From the NCBI GenBank assembly GCA_965219305.1, contig OZ244725.1:3720001-3784000 (forward strand): 64,000 nt of DNA, written 5' to 3'. This stretch comes from DATHTS01 sp965219305 (GTDB taxonomy: Bacteria; Acidobacteriota; Blastocatellia; Pyrinomonadales; Pyrinomonadaceae). Position 1 is the first letter of the stretch; every line of letters begins with the position of its first letter. A model generated the notes under the pieces. It searched no databases, was not told the origin of the DNA, and saw only the letters and a list, made by a program, of their open reading frames with translations. This document shows positions 1 to 8,278 of the stretch, piece by piece. The position numbers were made by a program, and so were the translations under genes.

Positions 1-2
1 CG

Positions 3-56
3 CCCGTCAGCCGTCTGTTTACCGAAGAAGACGACGAATCTGAAACGGAAAAATGA
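3..56 (+). CDS. 3' end of an unidentified upstream gene (partial)
   Basis: An open frame enters from the left edge and ends in TGA at 54-56, giving a 17-residue tail PVSRLFTEEDDESETEK. The tail is very acidic. Its stop overlaps the start of the next gene in an ATGA junction at 53-56, which suggests translational coupling and a shared operon. Too little is visible to name the family. Confidence 0.45.
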   Translation, partial: PVSRLFTEEDDESETEK

Positions 57-1150
57 AAAAACTGCTTATTGGAACAGGAATAACTTTCTCGATCATTATT
101 GTCATTTTAATTGTTTTTATTTTGATCGGTGAATTTGACTACGCAGAAGTGAAAAATTTTACAAGAAATGAAAATCTCACGACGATAAAGGAAAATTTCA
201 AAGGAACGCCGCTCGATCAAGACGACCGTTTCGTAAATCTCGAACATCCGTTTGTATCTTCGACAATTGATCTGCTGAAATGGAAATTCGGCGGAAACAA
301 ATTTGCCGAGGAAAAGAAAAACGACGCGGAAAGATTACAGGTTTTAGACCCGACGGATTTTTTACAAAGCGAAAAAGACGGCATTTTGTGGCTCGGTCAC
401 GCATCATTTTTTATTCGCATCGGCGGCAAAAATCTACTTCTTGATCCGGTTTTCGGGAATCCGCCGCTCGTTTCGACTTATGTTGATGTGCCGTCGCCGC
501 TTGAGAAAATTAAACAAGTTGATTACGTTTTGCTGTCGCACGATCACCGCGACCACGCGGACGCGGATTCGATTAAGCAAATCGCCGCGAAATTTCCGAA
601 TGCCGTTTTTCTCGGCGGTTTGCGAATGGATGAACTTTTCAACGATTGGAAAACCGCGACGAATAAAACGCAAAATGCCGGATGGTTTCAGCAATTTGAT
701 ATTAATGACGGCGATTTGAAAATATATTTTTTGCCCGCCCGTCATTGGTCGCGGCGCGCACTTTTCGATATGAACTGGCGTTTGTGGGGCAGTTATATAA
801 TTCAGGCGGCGGGAAAGACGATCTATTTCAGCGGCGATTCGGGCTACGGAAATCATTACGCACAAACTGCCGAACTTTTCCCCGACATTGATTATTTTCT
901 GATCGGCATCGGCGCGTATGAACCGCGCTGGTTTATGAAAGCGAATCATAATAATCCCGAAGACGCACTTCAAGCGTTTCAGGACGCGAAAGCGAAATAT
1001 TTGATTCCGATGCACTTCGGGCGGTTCGATCTCTCGGACGAACCGCTGTCGCAGCCGCTTCGTTTATTAAACGAAAAAGCGCGTGAAATGAATTTGAGCG
1101 ATAAGATCATAGCGTTAAATATTAACGAAAACTTGATTTTCACTCAGTAA
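53..1150 (+). CDS. Membrane-anchored metallo-beta-lactamase-fold hydrolase (UlaG/NAPE-PLD-like)
   Basis: This 365-residue protein has one N-terminal hydrophobic segment (about residues 5-27), so it is probably a signal anchor or uncleaved signal. The MBL fold is shown by LGHASF followed by LLLDPVF and by the zinc motif SHDHRDH (His163, His165, Asp167, His168). Downstream are the conserved PARHWSRR and YFSGDSGYG segments and the final histidine in PMHFGRF. This arrangement is typical of the UlaG/NAPE-phospholipase D-like branch, which hydrolyses lactones or phosphodiesters. The actual substrate cannot be read from the sequence. The start overlaps the previous stop (ATGA), so it is probably the last gene of an operon that begins outside the window. 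It converges with the SulP gene, with only about 20 bp between stops. Confidence 0.85.
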   Translation: MKKLLIGTGITFSIIIVILIVFILIGEFDYAEVKNFTRNENLTTIKENFKGTPLDQDDRFVNLEHPFVSSTIDLLKWKFGGNKFAEEKKNDAERLQVLDPTDFLQSEKDGILWLGHASFFIRIGGKNLLLDPVFGNPPLVSTYVDVPSPLEKIKQVDYVLLSHDHRDHADADSIKQIAAKFPNAVFLGGLRMDELFNDWKTATNKTQNAGWFQQFDINDGDLKIYFLPARHWSRRALFDMNWRLWGSYIIQAAGKTIYFSGDSGYGNHYAQTAELFPDIDYFLIGIGAYEPRWFMKANHNNPEDALQAFQDAKAKYLIPMHFGRFDLSDEPLSQPLRLLNEKAREMNLSDKIIALNINENLIFTQ

Positions 1151-1171
1151 TAAAACTTTTCAACTCTAAAT

Positions 1172-3070
1172 TTATTTCAAAGAACCGTCCGTGTTGTATT
1201 TGTCTTCCACATTTTCTTTGATGAATTCCAGACAAGTTTTAAAGTCGTCATAAATATGTTCTTCCGGCACGAGATCGGGAATGATGTCAATCCGCTGCAT
1301 CATCATCAACGGCTGTTTTTGCGGCGCGACGATAAGCGTGTGAATGTTTTTGCTTTCCAAATCGAGCAAAACATCTTCGAGCGCGTAAAGTCCCGATTGA
1401 TCCATATAAGGAACTCTGTCCATCCGTAAAACGACGTGCGAAGCCGTTTTCGGTATTTGCCGCGCCAAAGCCTGAAAATCACTGGTGTAACCGAAAAATA
1501 AGGGTCCGTTAAGATGTTTTATGAAAACTTCGGCATCCAGTTCCGCCGGAAACGATGTTTCGTCCTGCCACAGAGCCGAACCTTTTTCATCTTCTTGCAA
1601 AGACACGAGCCTTGATTCGTCCGCCGTAAAATCGCCCATTTTCTTCATAAATAAAATGGACGAAAGAATCAATCCGATGCCGACGGCACTGACTAAATCC
1701 CAAAATACCGAAAGCAAAAGAACGATCACCATCACGAGAACTTCCGAACTGATTTTAAAGATTTTCAGATCAATGTCGCGCGGCATACTGGTCACGGCTT
1801 TTAAGCCTTTGTAATCCATAACTCCGATGCCGACGGTAATTAGAATTCCCGCTAAAACTGCCGCCGGAATTTTGGACGCAACCGGACCGAGCGCGAGTAA
1901 GATCAAGAGCAAAAGCACACCCGCGATCATCCCGGACAGACGGGTTTTGCCGCCGGCTTTGATATTGACGACCGTGCGAATCGTCGCGCCCGCACCCGGC
2001 AAACCGCCGAATAATGCTCCGATGCTGTTGCCGATTCCCTGACCGACCAATTCTTTATTTGGTTCGTGTTTTGTTTTGGTCATATTATCGGCGACGACAG
2101 ATGTTAAAAGCGAGTCAATCGCGCCGAGAAAAGACAGTGACAAAGCCGCGAAAATATACGGCGTTACTGCTCCGAAATTGAAATTCGTAATTATTCCGAG
2201 ATTAAACTGCGGAAAACCGCTCGGAATTTGCGCTATCGGACGATAACCCAAATTCCCGAAATAGGCGATTCCCGAAACAACCAAAAGTGCCACCAAAGTG
2301 CTTGGAACGGCGTTCGTTACTCGTCCGAACCCGTAAATAATAAGAATCGTCAATATCGTCAGAATCAGTTCGAGATAATTTATTTGACTGATTGCCCTCG
2401 GCAGAGTTTTGATCGTGCCGACAACGCCCGACGCATAACTTTTCGCCATACTTGACGCTTCGGTGTTGATTTCTTCCTGAGAAATATCTTTAAATTTGCC
2501 GGCGATTTCTTTGGAATTTTCTATAACGAGAACGCCTTTGTCTCCGGCTTCGCGCACGGTTTTGTTAATGAGAACGACTTCGGCTCGCGGCTTGAAAGAA
2601 TTTTTCAAGGCTTCGTCGTCATTCGGATAATAACCGACGGCGGGCAGAATCTGCGTTATCAAAATCATCACGCCGATTGCCGTCATAAAACCCGAAACGA
2701 CCGGATACGGAATGTATTTGATATATTTTCCGATTCCCGAAATGCCGATAACGATCTGAAATAATCCGGCTAACAGAAAAACCGCCAAAATAATCGGCAG
2801 TGCTTTTTCGACATTGCCGTCGTTTGCGCCGACAATTCCGGCAATTACGACGAGACTGACCGCCGTCATCGGTGCTGTCGGACCGGAAATCTGAGTCGGT
2901 GTTCCGCCGAATAATGCGGCGAAAAAACTCAGAAAAATCGCCCCGTAAAGTCCGGCACTCGGTCCCAGACCGGAAGTTACGCCGAACGCCAACGCTAACG
3001 GCAACGCAACGATTCCCGCCGTAATGCCGCCGAAAGCATCGCCTTTGATATGTCTAAATAAATTTTTCAT
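1172..3070 (-). CDS. SulP/SLC26-family anion transporter with STAS domain
   Basis: A 632-residue inner-membrane transporter. The N-terminal two thirds hold about ten to twelve hydrophobic segments, with the SulP-typical start (GGITAGIVALPLALAFG) and the SGPTAPM motif near residue 65. A 70-residue hydrophilic insert lies around residues 150-225. The C-terminal 110 residues form a STAS domain, including RMDRVPYMDQSGLYALEDV, as in sulfate permeases and bicarbonate transporters. Family members carry sulfate, bicarbonate, dicarboxylates or related anions, and the substrate here is not decidable. The gene is divergent from the M14 peptidase across 231 bp. The start has an AGAAGA-type ribosome-binding region just upstream. 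Confidence 0.9.
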   Translation of the reverse strand: MKNLFRHIKGDAFGGITAGIVALPLALAFGVTSGLGPSAGLYGAIFLSFFAALFGGTPTQISGPTAPMTAVSLVVIAGIVGANDGNVEKALPIILAVFLLAGLFQIVIGISGIGKYIKYIPYPVVSGFMTAIGVMILITQILPAVGYYPNDDEALKNSFKPRAEVVLINKTVREAGDKGVLVIENSKEIAGKFKDISQEEINTEASSMAKSYASGVVGTIKTLPRAISQINYLELILTILTILIIYGFGRVTNAVPSTLVALLVVSGIAYFGNLGYRPIAQIPSGFPQFNLGIITNFNFGAVTPYIFAALSLSFLGAIDSLLTSVVADNMTKTKHEPNKELVGQGIGNSIGALFGGLPGAGATIRTVVNIKAGGKTRLSGMIAGVLLLLILLALGPVASKIPAAVLAGILITVGIGVMDYKGLKAVTSMPRDIDLKIFKISSEVLVMVIVLLLSVFWDLVSAVGIGLILSSILFMKKMGDFTADESRLVSLQEDEKGSALWQDETSFPAELDAEVFIKHLNGPLFFGYTSDFQALARQIPKTASHVVLRMDRVPYMDQSGLYALEDVLLDLESKNIHTLIVAPQKQPLMMMQRIDIIPDLVPEEHIYDDFKTCLEFIKENVEDKYNTDGSLK

Positions 3071-3301
3071 TTTTCTTCTGTTTTTTAAGTCGTGTTAATA
3101 ATTAAAGTTATATTTAAGTTTTCGTTAAAAAACTGCTGAGAGTTTGCAATACATTCTAAATTGCAGAGGAAAACTTAAAATTTGATTTTCGGTTAAACCG
3201 TTTGTGATTAGTTCAGCGATGAGTGATCCATAATTCGTGCTAAACTATTTTTCTAATTATAACGGTAAGAAAATGAAAACCGAACCGGAAAAACCGAATT
3301 T
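3071..3301. other. Divergent intergenic region with short palindrome and a 10-codon upstream ORF
   Basis: This 231-bp AT-rich region separates the SulP and M14 genes and should hold both promoters. CGGTTAAACCG at 3190-3200 is a perfect palindrome with a 3-bp centre and could bind a dimeric regulator. A small frame, ATG at 3273 encoding MKTEPEKPNL, ends in TGA at 3303-3305 and overlaps the M14 start codon as ATGA. This could couple translation, or it could be chance. Confidence 0.3.
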
Positions 3302-5122
3302 ATGAAATCCGAAATTTTAATTCGTCGGCAAATGACAATGTTTACTTTCATTTGCCTGATTTTTATCAGCATATTTTCTATGACTACAAAAGCCCAGAGC
3401 GAATCGCCGAACGTGCCGAAAGACTGGCAGACATACGCCGAAAAGACCGATTACCGCGAAACTCCGCGTTACAAGGAAACCGTCGAATTCAGCAAAAAAC
3501 TCGCCGACGCTTCGCCGTTGATCGAATACACGACATTCGGCAGATCGGGCGAAGGCAGAGAGTTGCCGCTTTTGATCGCTTCGAATGACAAGACGTTTTC
3601 GGTCGAACAAGCACGGAAAAAAGGTAAAGCGATTATTTTAATTCAAGCCTGTATTCACGCCGGGGAATCGGACGGCAAAGATGCGGGATTTGCGCTTCTT
3701 CGTGATATTGCGATCACAAAAACGCGCATTGATCTATTAAAAGACACGGTGATTCTTTTTATTCCGATCTACAATGTTGACGGACACGAACTTTTTTCGC
3801 CGTATAACCGCATCAATCAAAACGGTCCGGCGGAAATGGGTTTTCGGGCAAATTCCGCCGGAATGAATCTCAACCGTGATTATATGAAAGCCGACGCGCC
3901 GGAGACACGCGCCTGGCTCGCGCTTTGGAATAATTGGAAACCTGATTTTTTCATTGACTGCCACGTCACCGACGGCGCGGATTTTCGTTATAACGTAACT
4001 TATGAATACGCGCATTTCGGGGAAGTTTCGCCGCTGATAAAAAATTGGATGGACGTGCATTTTGACGGAAACGTCGTGCCGAAAGTCGAATCGGAAGGCA
4101 ATCTTTTAACACATTATGTCGAATTTGCCGGACGCGAAGTTACAGGCGGAATTGCGACGTTTATCGCCACGCCGCGTTTTGCGACGGGTTACGCGCCGCT
4201 CAGAAACCGCGCCGGATTGTTGATCGAAACGCATAGTTTAAAGCCTTACAAATCCCGCGTGCGCGGAACTTACGACATTTTGCGTTACACGATCGAAGAA
4301 ATTATCGAAAATAAAGCGAGTCTTTTTGAAGCGAACAAAAAAGCCGACGAAGCGACAGTCGAACGCGGGAAAACTTACGACGCAAACCGTGAATTTCCTT
4401 TGAGATTAGAAATCACGCCGCAAGCGACGGAATTCGATTTCAAAGGCATCGAATACACGAAGGAAAAAAGCGATATTTCGGGCGCAGAGCGCATTATTTA
4501 CGGCACGAAACCGCTCGATATAAAAATCCCGCGCTACGACACGGCGAAAGTTTCCGCGTCCGTCGCGCCGCCGCTTTATTACATCGTGCCGCCGCAATGG
4601 ACGGAAGTCATCGAAGTCATCAGCGCACACGGCATCAAATTTCAAACAATCGAAAAACCGCTCGAAATCGAGGTAGAAAGCTATCGTTTTGAAGGTGCGA
4701 AATGGGCGAACAGTTCGTTTGAAGGGCGCGTAAATTTGTCCTTTAAAACCGTTTCGGTCAAAGAAACACGGACATTTCCCGCCAATTCGATAATCATCCC
4801 GTTAGACCAGACGGCGGCTGATGTGGCGATCCATTTATTAGAACCGAATTCGCCCGATTCGTTTATGTATTGGGGATTTTTCAACCCGATCTTCGAGCAA
4901 AAAGAATACGGCGAAGGCTACGTCGTCGAAAAACTCGCCCGCGAAATGCTCGCCAAAAGTCCCGAACTGAAAAAGGAATTCGAGGAAAAATTAAAAGACG
5001 AAAACTTTGCCAAAAATCCGCGCGCACGTCTGAATTTCTTCTACACGCACTCGCCGTATTTCGATAAAAATATCGGTCTTTATCCGGTCGGTCGGATTGT
5101 GAAGAAGTTGGATATAAAATAA
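3302..5122 (+). CDS. Secreted M14-family zinc carboxypeptidase-like peptidase
   Basis: A 606-residue exported peptidase. After a hydrophobic signal segment (about residues 14-30, ending near TKAQS), an M14 fold begins. The zinc motif HAGE gives His119 and Glu122, and the third ligand is His221 in DCHVTDG. The substrate-binding LNRD segment lies in between, and the putative catalytic glutamate is Glu309 in LLIETHS. The C-terminal about 250 residues lie beyond the catalytic domain and have no assignment. Members of this group are annotated as M14 peptidases that remove C-terminal residues or cleave cell-wall peptides; the substrate is unknown. Alternative starts at residues 11 and 13 exist and would still leave a complete signal peptide. 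Confidence 0.85.
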   Translation: MKSEILIRRQMTMFTFICLIFISIFSMTTKAQSESPNVPKDWQTYAEKTDYRETPRYKETVEFSKKLADASPLIEYTTFGRSGEGRELPLLIASNDKTFSVEQARKKGKAIILIQACIHAGESDGKDAGFALLRDIAITKTRIDLLKDTVILFIPIYNVDGHELFSPYNRINQNGPAEMGFRANSAGMNLNRDYMKADAPETRAWLALWNNWKPDFFIDCHVTDGADFRYNVTYEYAHFGEVSPLIKNWMDVHFDGNVVPKVESEGNLLTHYVEFAGREVTGGIATFIATPRFATGYAPLRNRAGLLIETHSLKPYKSRVRGTYDILRYTIEEIIENKASLFEANKKADEATVERGKTYDANREFPLRLEITPQATEFDFKGIEYTKEKSDISGAERIIYGTKPLDIKIPRYDTAKVSASVAPPLYYIVPPQWTEVIEVISAHGIKFQTIEKPLEIEVESYRFEGAKWANSSFEGRVNLSFKTVSVKETRTFPANSIIIPLDQTAADVAIHLLEPNSPDSFMYWGFFNPIFEQKEYGEGYVVEKLAREMLAKSPELKKEFEEKLKDENFAKNPRARLNFFYTHSPYFDKNIGLYPVGRIVKKLDIK

Positions 5123-5950
5123 ACAATAGTTAATTTGACCTGTAAAATTGGTTCTGTCCAGCTTTTGGGGCATTTCTAAAACAACGCATTTATTCTTTGA
5201 TACTTACAGTCTTTGTTAATGCTATCGAAGAAATGTTCTAACCTTATATTTGCAAATGTCTAGCTTAAAAAGCTGCCCCAAATTCACGACAGCATCAACA
5301 AATGGGGCTTGGACAGCTTTCAAACGCTTTTCACTTATTAGACAGCGCACTTTGTACTGTCTGATCCTGACATCCAACTTTGGCTAATGCCGTGCGCCAT
5401 AACGTCTTCGGTTTTCAAAGTAACAATGCCTGATTAAATCAGCGAGTTTCCTTTGCCTTAAATACGGCGGTTTGTTTAATCTTTTCCGTCGGTATAGCAG
5501 CCGCTCGCCGACACCTTCATTACCCGGCATAACAACTTCAACGGATAATTAACCAGCTCAACATCAATAAAAGCATAACGTTTTAACTTCCTTGCCTGAA
5601 GGTGTCATGAAATGAGTTGCTTAGGATTTCCAAATCTGTATTGCGCTTTTTCAAGGCTTCTAGTTTCGTTTAATCCCTTGCCCGAAACCGCTCTATCACC
5701 GTTAGTTTTAGCAGCTCATTGCATATGGCAGTATGAATTATAAATTCATACGCCCAATTCTTCAGCGACCGATCAAATTGATTGTCCATCAAACGCCTTT
5801 TACAACGCGTTACGCTTAAACTCGGCATCGTATTTTCCACATATCTTCGATATTTCATCAAAGATATTTTTCTCTCACTTTTATTCAACCACCTCATAGA
5901 TTGTTGTCCAGCAAATCTTTGTATATTAAACTGAGACGCGGATTACTATA
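5123..5950. other. 828-bp gene-poor region with IS relic
   Basis: No convincing gene was found. The stretch 5391-5580 is a decayed IS3-type transposase fragment (listed separately). Around 5155-5320 there are repeated GTCCAGC/GGGGCA-type words in both orientations (for example TTGGGGCA near 5162 and AATGGGGCTTGGACAGC near 5300), which look like remains of mobile-element ends. A 75-codon minus-strand frame at 5670-5897 has no recognisable domain. The last 60 bp should contain the promoter of the ROK regulator. Confidence 0.5.
5391..5580 (-). pseudogene. IS3-family OrfB transposase relic
   Basis: Read on the minus strand, this stretch encodes FIDVELVNYPLKLLCRVMKV, then SASGCYT, then after a frameshift RRKRLNKPP, and finally CYFENRRRYGA. 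Segment by segment this matches the OrfB N-terminus at 27060-27230 (KNYPFSLLCRVMQVSASGYYAWRKRLNKP and CYFENRRRYGARR). It is therefore a relic of the same IS family, about 21 kb away. Only the N-terminal part of the transposase is left, it is frameshifted, and no inverted-repeat ends were found. Confidence 0.75.
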
Positions 5951-7156
5951 ATGAAAAATAAAAATAACGGGTTTAAGATGGTGGATGTCCACGATGTTCG
6001 GGATATTAATCAAACGATTTTTCTCCATTTAATTCGTGAACAACAACCGATATCCCGCGCTGATATTGTGAAATATACGGGTTTACGCGCCGGAACTGTT
6101 TCGGCAATTGTAAATCGTCTGATTAAAAACAATTTCGTTTACGAAGGCGCGGAAGGTCCTTCGAGCGGCGGCAGACCTCCGAGACATCTTTATATTAATG
6201 CCGAGAGTTTTTATGTTCTCGCCATTGACATCGGAGTTTCCGATACGATTTTTGCCGTAAGTGATTTTAACGGCAGAATTCTCAAACAAAAGTCAATCTT
6301 AACCGAGATCGAGCCGAATAACTTTTTGAAAAAACTCGCCTACAGTGTTGAAGATTTAATTAAAACACAGTATTCAAAAGCCAAATTCGCCGCGGTCGGA
6401 GTAAGCGTTCCGGGACTTATAAACCGCGAAACCGGCACGGTCGTTACGTCGCCGAATCTCGAATGGCAAGATGTGCCGTTGCGCGAAATTTTAGCCAAGC
6501 GTCTAAATCTTCCGATCTATGTCGAAAACGATGCCAACGCCGCGGCGTTTTCAGAACTTTGGTACGGTCCTTTGAGCGAGGCGAAAGTTCGCACTTTAAT
6601 TTTTATTCTCGTGGTCGAAGGTCTAGGAACAGGTCTAATAATAAACGGCGAACTTCACGTCGGCTCGCGGCTTGGTTTAGGCGGATTCGGTCATATGAGC
6701 ATTGATCCGAACGGGGAATTATGTTCGTGCGGCAGACGAGGTTGTTGGGAAACTTTCGCTTCGGAACGTGCAACGGTAGAAAGATTTCAGCGCGTTACGG
6801 CAAAACTCGGACTGCCGCCTGTAAGTATTAAAAAATTAATTTCGCTCGCCAATAAAAACGATCAAATGGCACTCGAATCATTAAAAATTACTGCTGAATA
6901 CTTAGGCGAAGGAATCAGCAATCTGGCGCACGGACTTTTCCCGGAAACGGTCGTCATCGGCGGCGACATAACTTCTGCGTGGTCTTTAATTGAACCGGTG
7001 ATAAAGAAAAAACTGCGTAGCCGTTACATAGTTTCGCCTGAACAAATTACGATTCGTCCTGCCAGCGTCCAACGTCCGAGCCTTTTCGGAGCAATTCCGA
7101 TCGCATTGCAGAATTGCTTTCAAACACCGAAAAAGGTTATCGAAAAATCGTTTTAA
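5951..7156 (+). CDS. ROK-family transcriptional regulator
   Basis: A 401-residue regulator. The N-terminal winged helix-turn-helix lies at about residues 18-75 (PISRADIVKYTGLRAGTVSAIVNRLI), followed by an actin-fold ROK domain. That domain carries ENDANAAAFSELWYG, the GLGTG phosphate-loop-like segment, GGFGHMSID and the ROK zinc signature CSCGRRGCWE (Cys258, Cys260, Cys265). ROK repressors such as NagC and XylR sense sugars or sugar phosphates. It lies just upstream of an esterase and the SSS symporter cluster on the same strand, so it is a plausible local regulator. The effector is not known. Confidence 0.9.
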   Translation: MKNKNNGFKMVDVHDVRDINQTIFLHLIREQQPISRADIVKYTGLRAGTVSAIVNRLIKNNFVYEGAEGPSSGGRPPRHLYINAESFYVLAIDIGVSDTIFAVSDFNGRILKQKSILTEIEPNNFLKKLAYSVEDLIKTQYSKAKFAAVGVSVPGLINRETGTVVTSPNLEWQDVPLREILAKRLNLPIYVENDANAAAFSELWYGPLSEAKVRTLIFILVVEGLGTGLIINGELHVGSRLGLGGFGHMSIDPNGELCSCGRRGCWETFASERATVERFQRVTAKLGLPPVSIKKLISLANKNDQMALESLKITAEYLGEGISNLAHGLFPETVVIGGDITSAWSLIEPVIKKKLRSRYIVSPEQITIRPASVQRPSLFGAIPIALQNCFQTPKKVIEKSF

Positions 7157-7200
7157 GTCGAGACGAAAATTTTTAAATTTAACAAATATTTAAAAAAGGC

Positions 7201-7230
7201 TTGACAAGCGAAAAAGAGAAATGGTAAAAA
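7201..7230 (+). promoter_or_regulatory. Candidate sigma-70 promoter of the esterase gene
   Basis: TTGACA at 7201-7206 is a consensus -35 hexamer, and TAAAAA at 7225-7230 is a 4/6 match to -10 at 18-bp spacing. Initiation would fall just before the TTG start at 7247, leaving a very short leader. That is one reason to consider the GTG at 7277 as the real start. Confidence 0.4.
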
Positions 7231-7246
7231 TACTTAGTCTTAAGCG

Positions 7247-8074
7247 TTGATAAAGAATTTGTTTTTGGTTTTTTCCGTGAATAAACTTAAAGAAGAAAGT
7301 ATTGAGAGTTCTCTTATACAAAGAACAGTTTCGTATCAAGCAATTTTGCCCGCAGATTATGAAAATAATGGAAAAAAATATCCGGTTTTATATTTGCTTC
7401 ACGGCTTGTTCGGTTCATATCAAAATTGGGTCGAGTTAACGGATCTGAAAACTTACGCGGAAGATTGCAATTTTATTATTGTTCTTCCAGATGCAGGTGA
7501 TAGTTGGTATACGGACGGCGCAGGGGTTGGAACTGAAAGGATAGAAACCTTTTTTCTGGAAGAATTTATTCCCGCAGTTGAAAGTTTATACGAGATAAAT
7601 GGTCAGAAAAGTTTACGGGCAGTTGCCGGAATTTCAATGGGCGGCTACGGTGCTTTGAAGTTTGCTTTAAAGAGACCTGATCTTTTTTCTTTCGCCGGTT
7701 CGATGAGCGGAGCTTTTGAAGCACCGCTTCAACACGATGAACATCACGGAACCGGTTGGGTTAATATGGGCGTTTCGATCTCTAATGTGTTTGGAGATAA
7801 AGACAGTTTGACCAGACCGGAGAACGATGTGTTTAGATTGGTCAGGCGAACAAACAGTAAAAAGATTTTTGAAATTCCTAAACTTTATATTGATTGCGGA
7901 AAGGAAGATGCTTTTCTCAATATCAATCGGGAACTTGTTTCTTTGTTGGAAGAAAACGGACTTGATTTCGAATATAAAGAAGTTCCCGGAGGTCACGATT
8001 GGACTTATTGGAACAAACAAATAAAAGAAATTTTGAGAATAGTCGGCAAACATTTTTTGGACAACGGTGATTAA
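7247..8074 (+). CDS. Alpha/beta-hydrolase esterase (PF00756 putative-esterase type)
   Basis: A 275-residue esterase of the esterase D/tributyrin-esterase group. It has YPVLYLLHGLFGSYQNW (oxyanion loop), the nucleophile elbow GISMGGYG (Ser130 counted from the TTG start), an acidic residue in DCGKEDAF, and the histidine in GGHDW. No signal peptide is apparent, so it is probably cytoplasmic. The family cleaves short acyl esters, including acetyl and feruloyl groups on sugars, which would suit the surrounding carbohydrate cluster. The start is uncertain: there is no ATG, the longest frame begins with TTG, and GTG at 7277 is an alternative. Confidence 0.8.
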   Translation: MIKNLFLVFSVNKLKEESIESSLIQRTVSYQAILPADYENNGKKYPVLYLLHGLFGSYQNWVELTDLKTYAEDCNFIIVLPDAGDSWYTDGAGVGTERIETFFLEEFIPAVESLYEINGQKSLRAVAGISMGGYGALKFALKRPDLFSFAGSMSGAFEAPLQHDEHHGTGWVNMGVSISNVFGDKDSLTRPENDVFRLVRRTNSKKIFEIPKLYIDCGKEDAFLNINRELVSLLEENGLDFEYKEVPGGHDWTYWNKQIKEILRIVGKHFLDNGD

Positions 8075-8121
8075 CCGGCATTCTAATAATACAAATGCAT
8101 AGAAAAAGAAACTAAAATGAG

Positions 8122-8156
8122 AATTGACATAATTGGTTAGACCAATTATGTCAATT
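8122..8156. promoter_or_regulatory. 35-bp perfect palindrome, predicted FCD/GntR operator
   Basis: Two perfect 16-bp arms surround a 3-bp centre (TAG). The core is AATTGGTTAGACCAATT (8131-8147), matching the TTGGT-N3-ACCAA form of FCD-family GntR operators such as LldR and UxuR. A TTGACA hexamer (8124-8129) lies inside the left arm, so bound repressor could block a promoter there. The site is about 120 bp upstream of the SSS symporter gene. The same core recurs at 43254-43270. Confidence 0.7.
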
Positions 8157-8278
8157 TATGAAAAACTCGGCTTTAAATACTTTATCAACGGTTAAAAGAA
8201 AGTTTTTCAGAAACAGTTTTGAAAATGAAATTTTGGTAAGAATAATTTCTTAAATATCTTGACAGTCCAAATAAAATT

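Noticed and set aside
434..1015. 193-codon minus-strand ORF opposite the MBL hydrolase
   Set aside because: A shadow frame of a well-supported gene, with Arg/Ile-rich composition and no motifs.
5670..5897. 75-codon minus-strand ORF upstream of the ROK gene
   Set aside because: No recognisable domain, no ribosome-binding site, and it lies in a stretch of IS debris; not supported as a gene.
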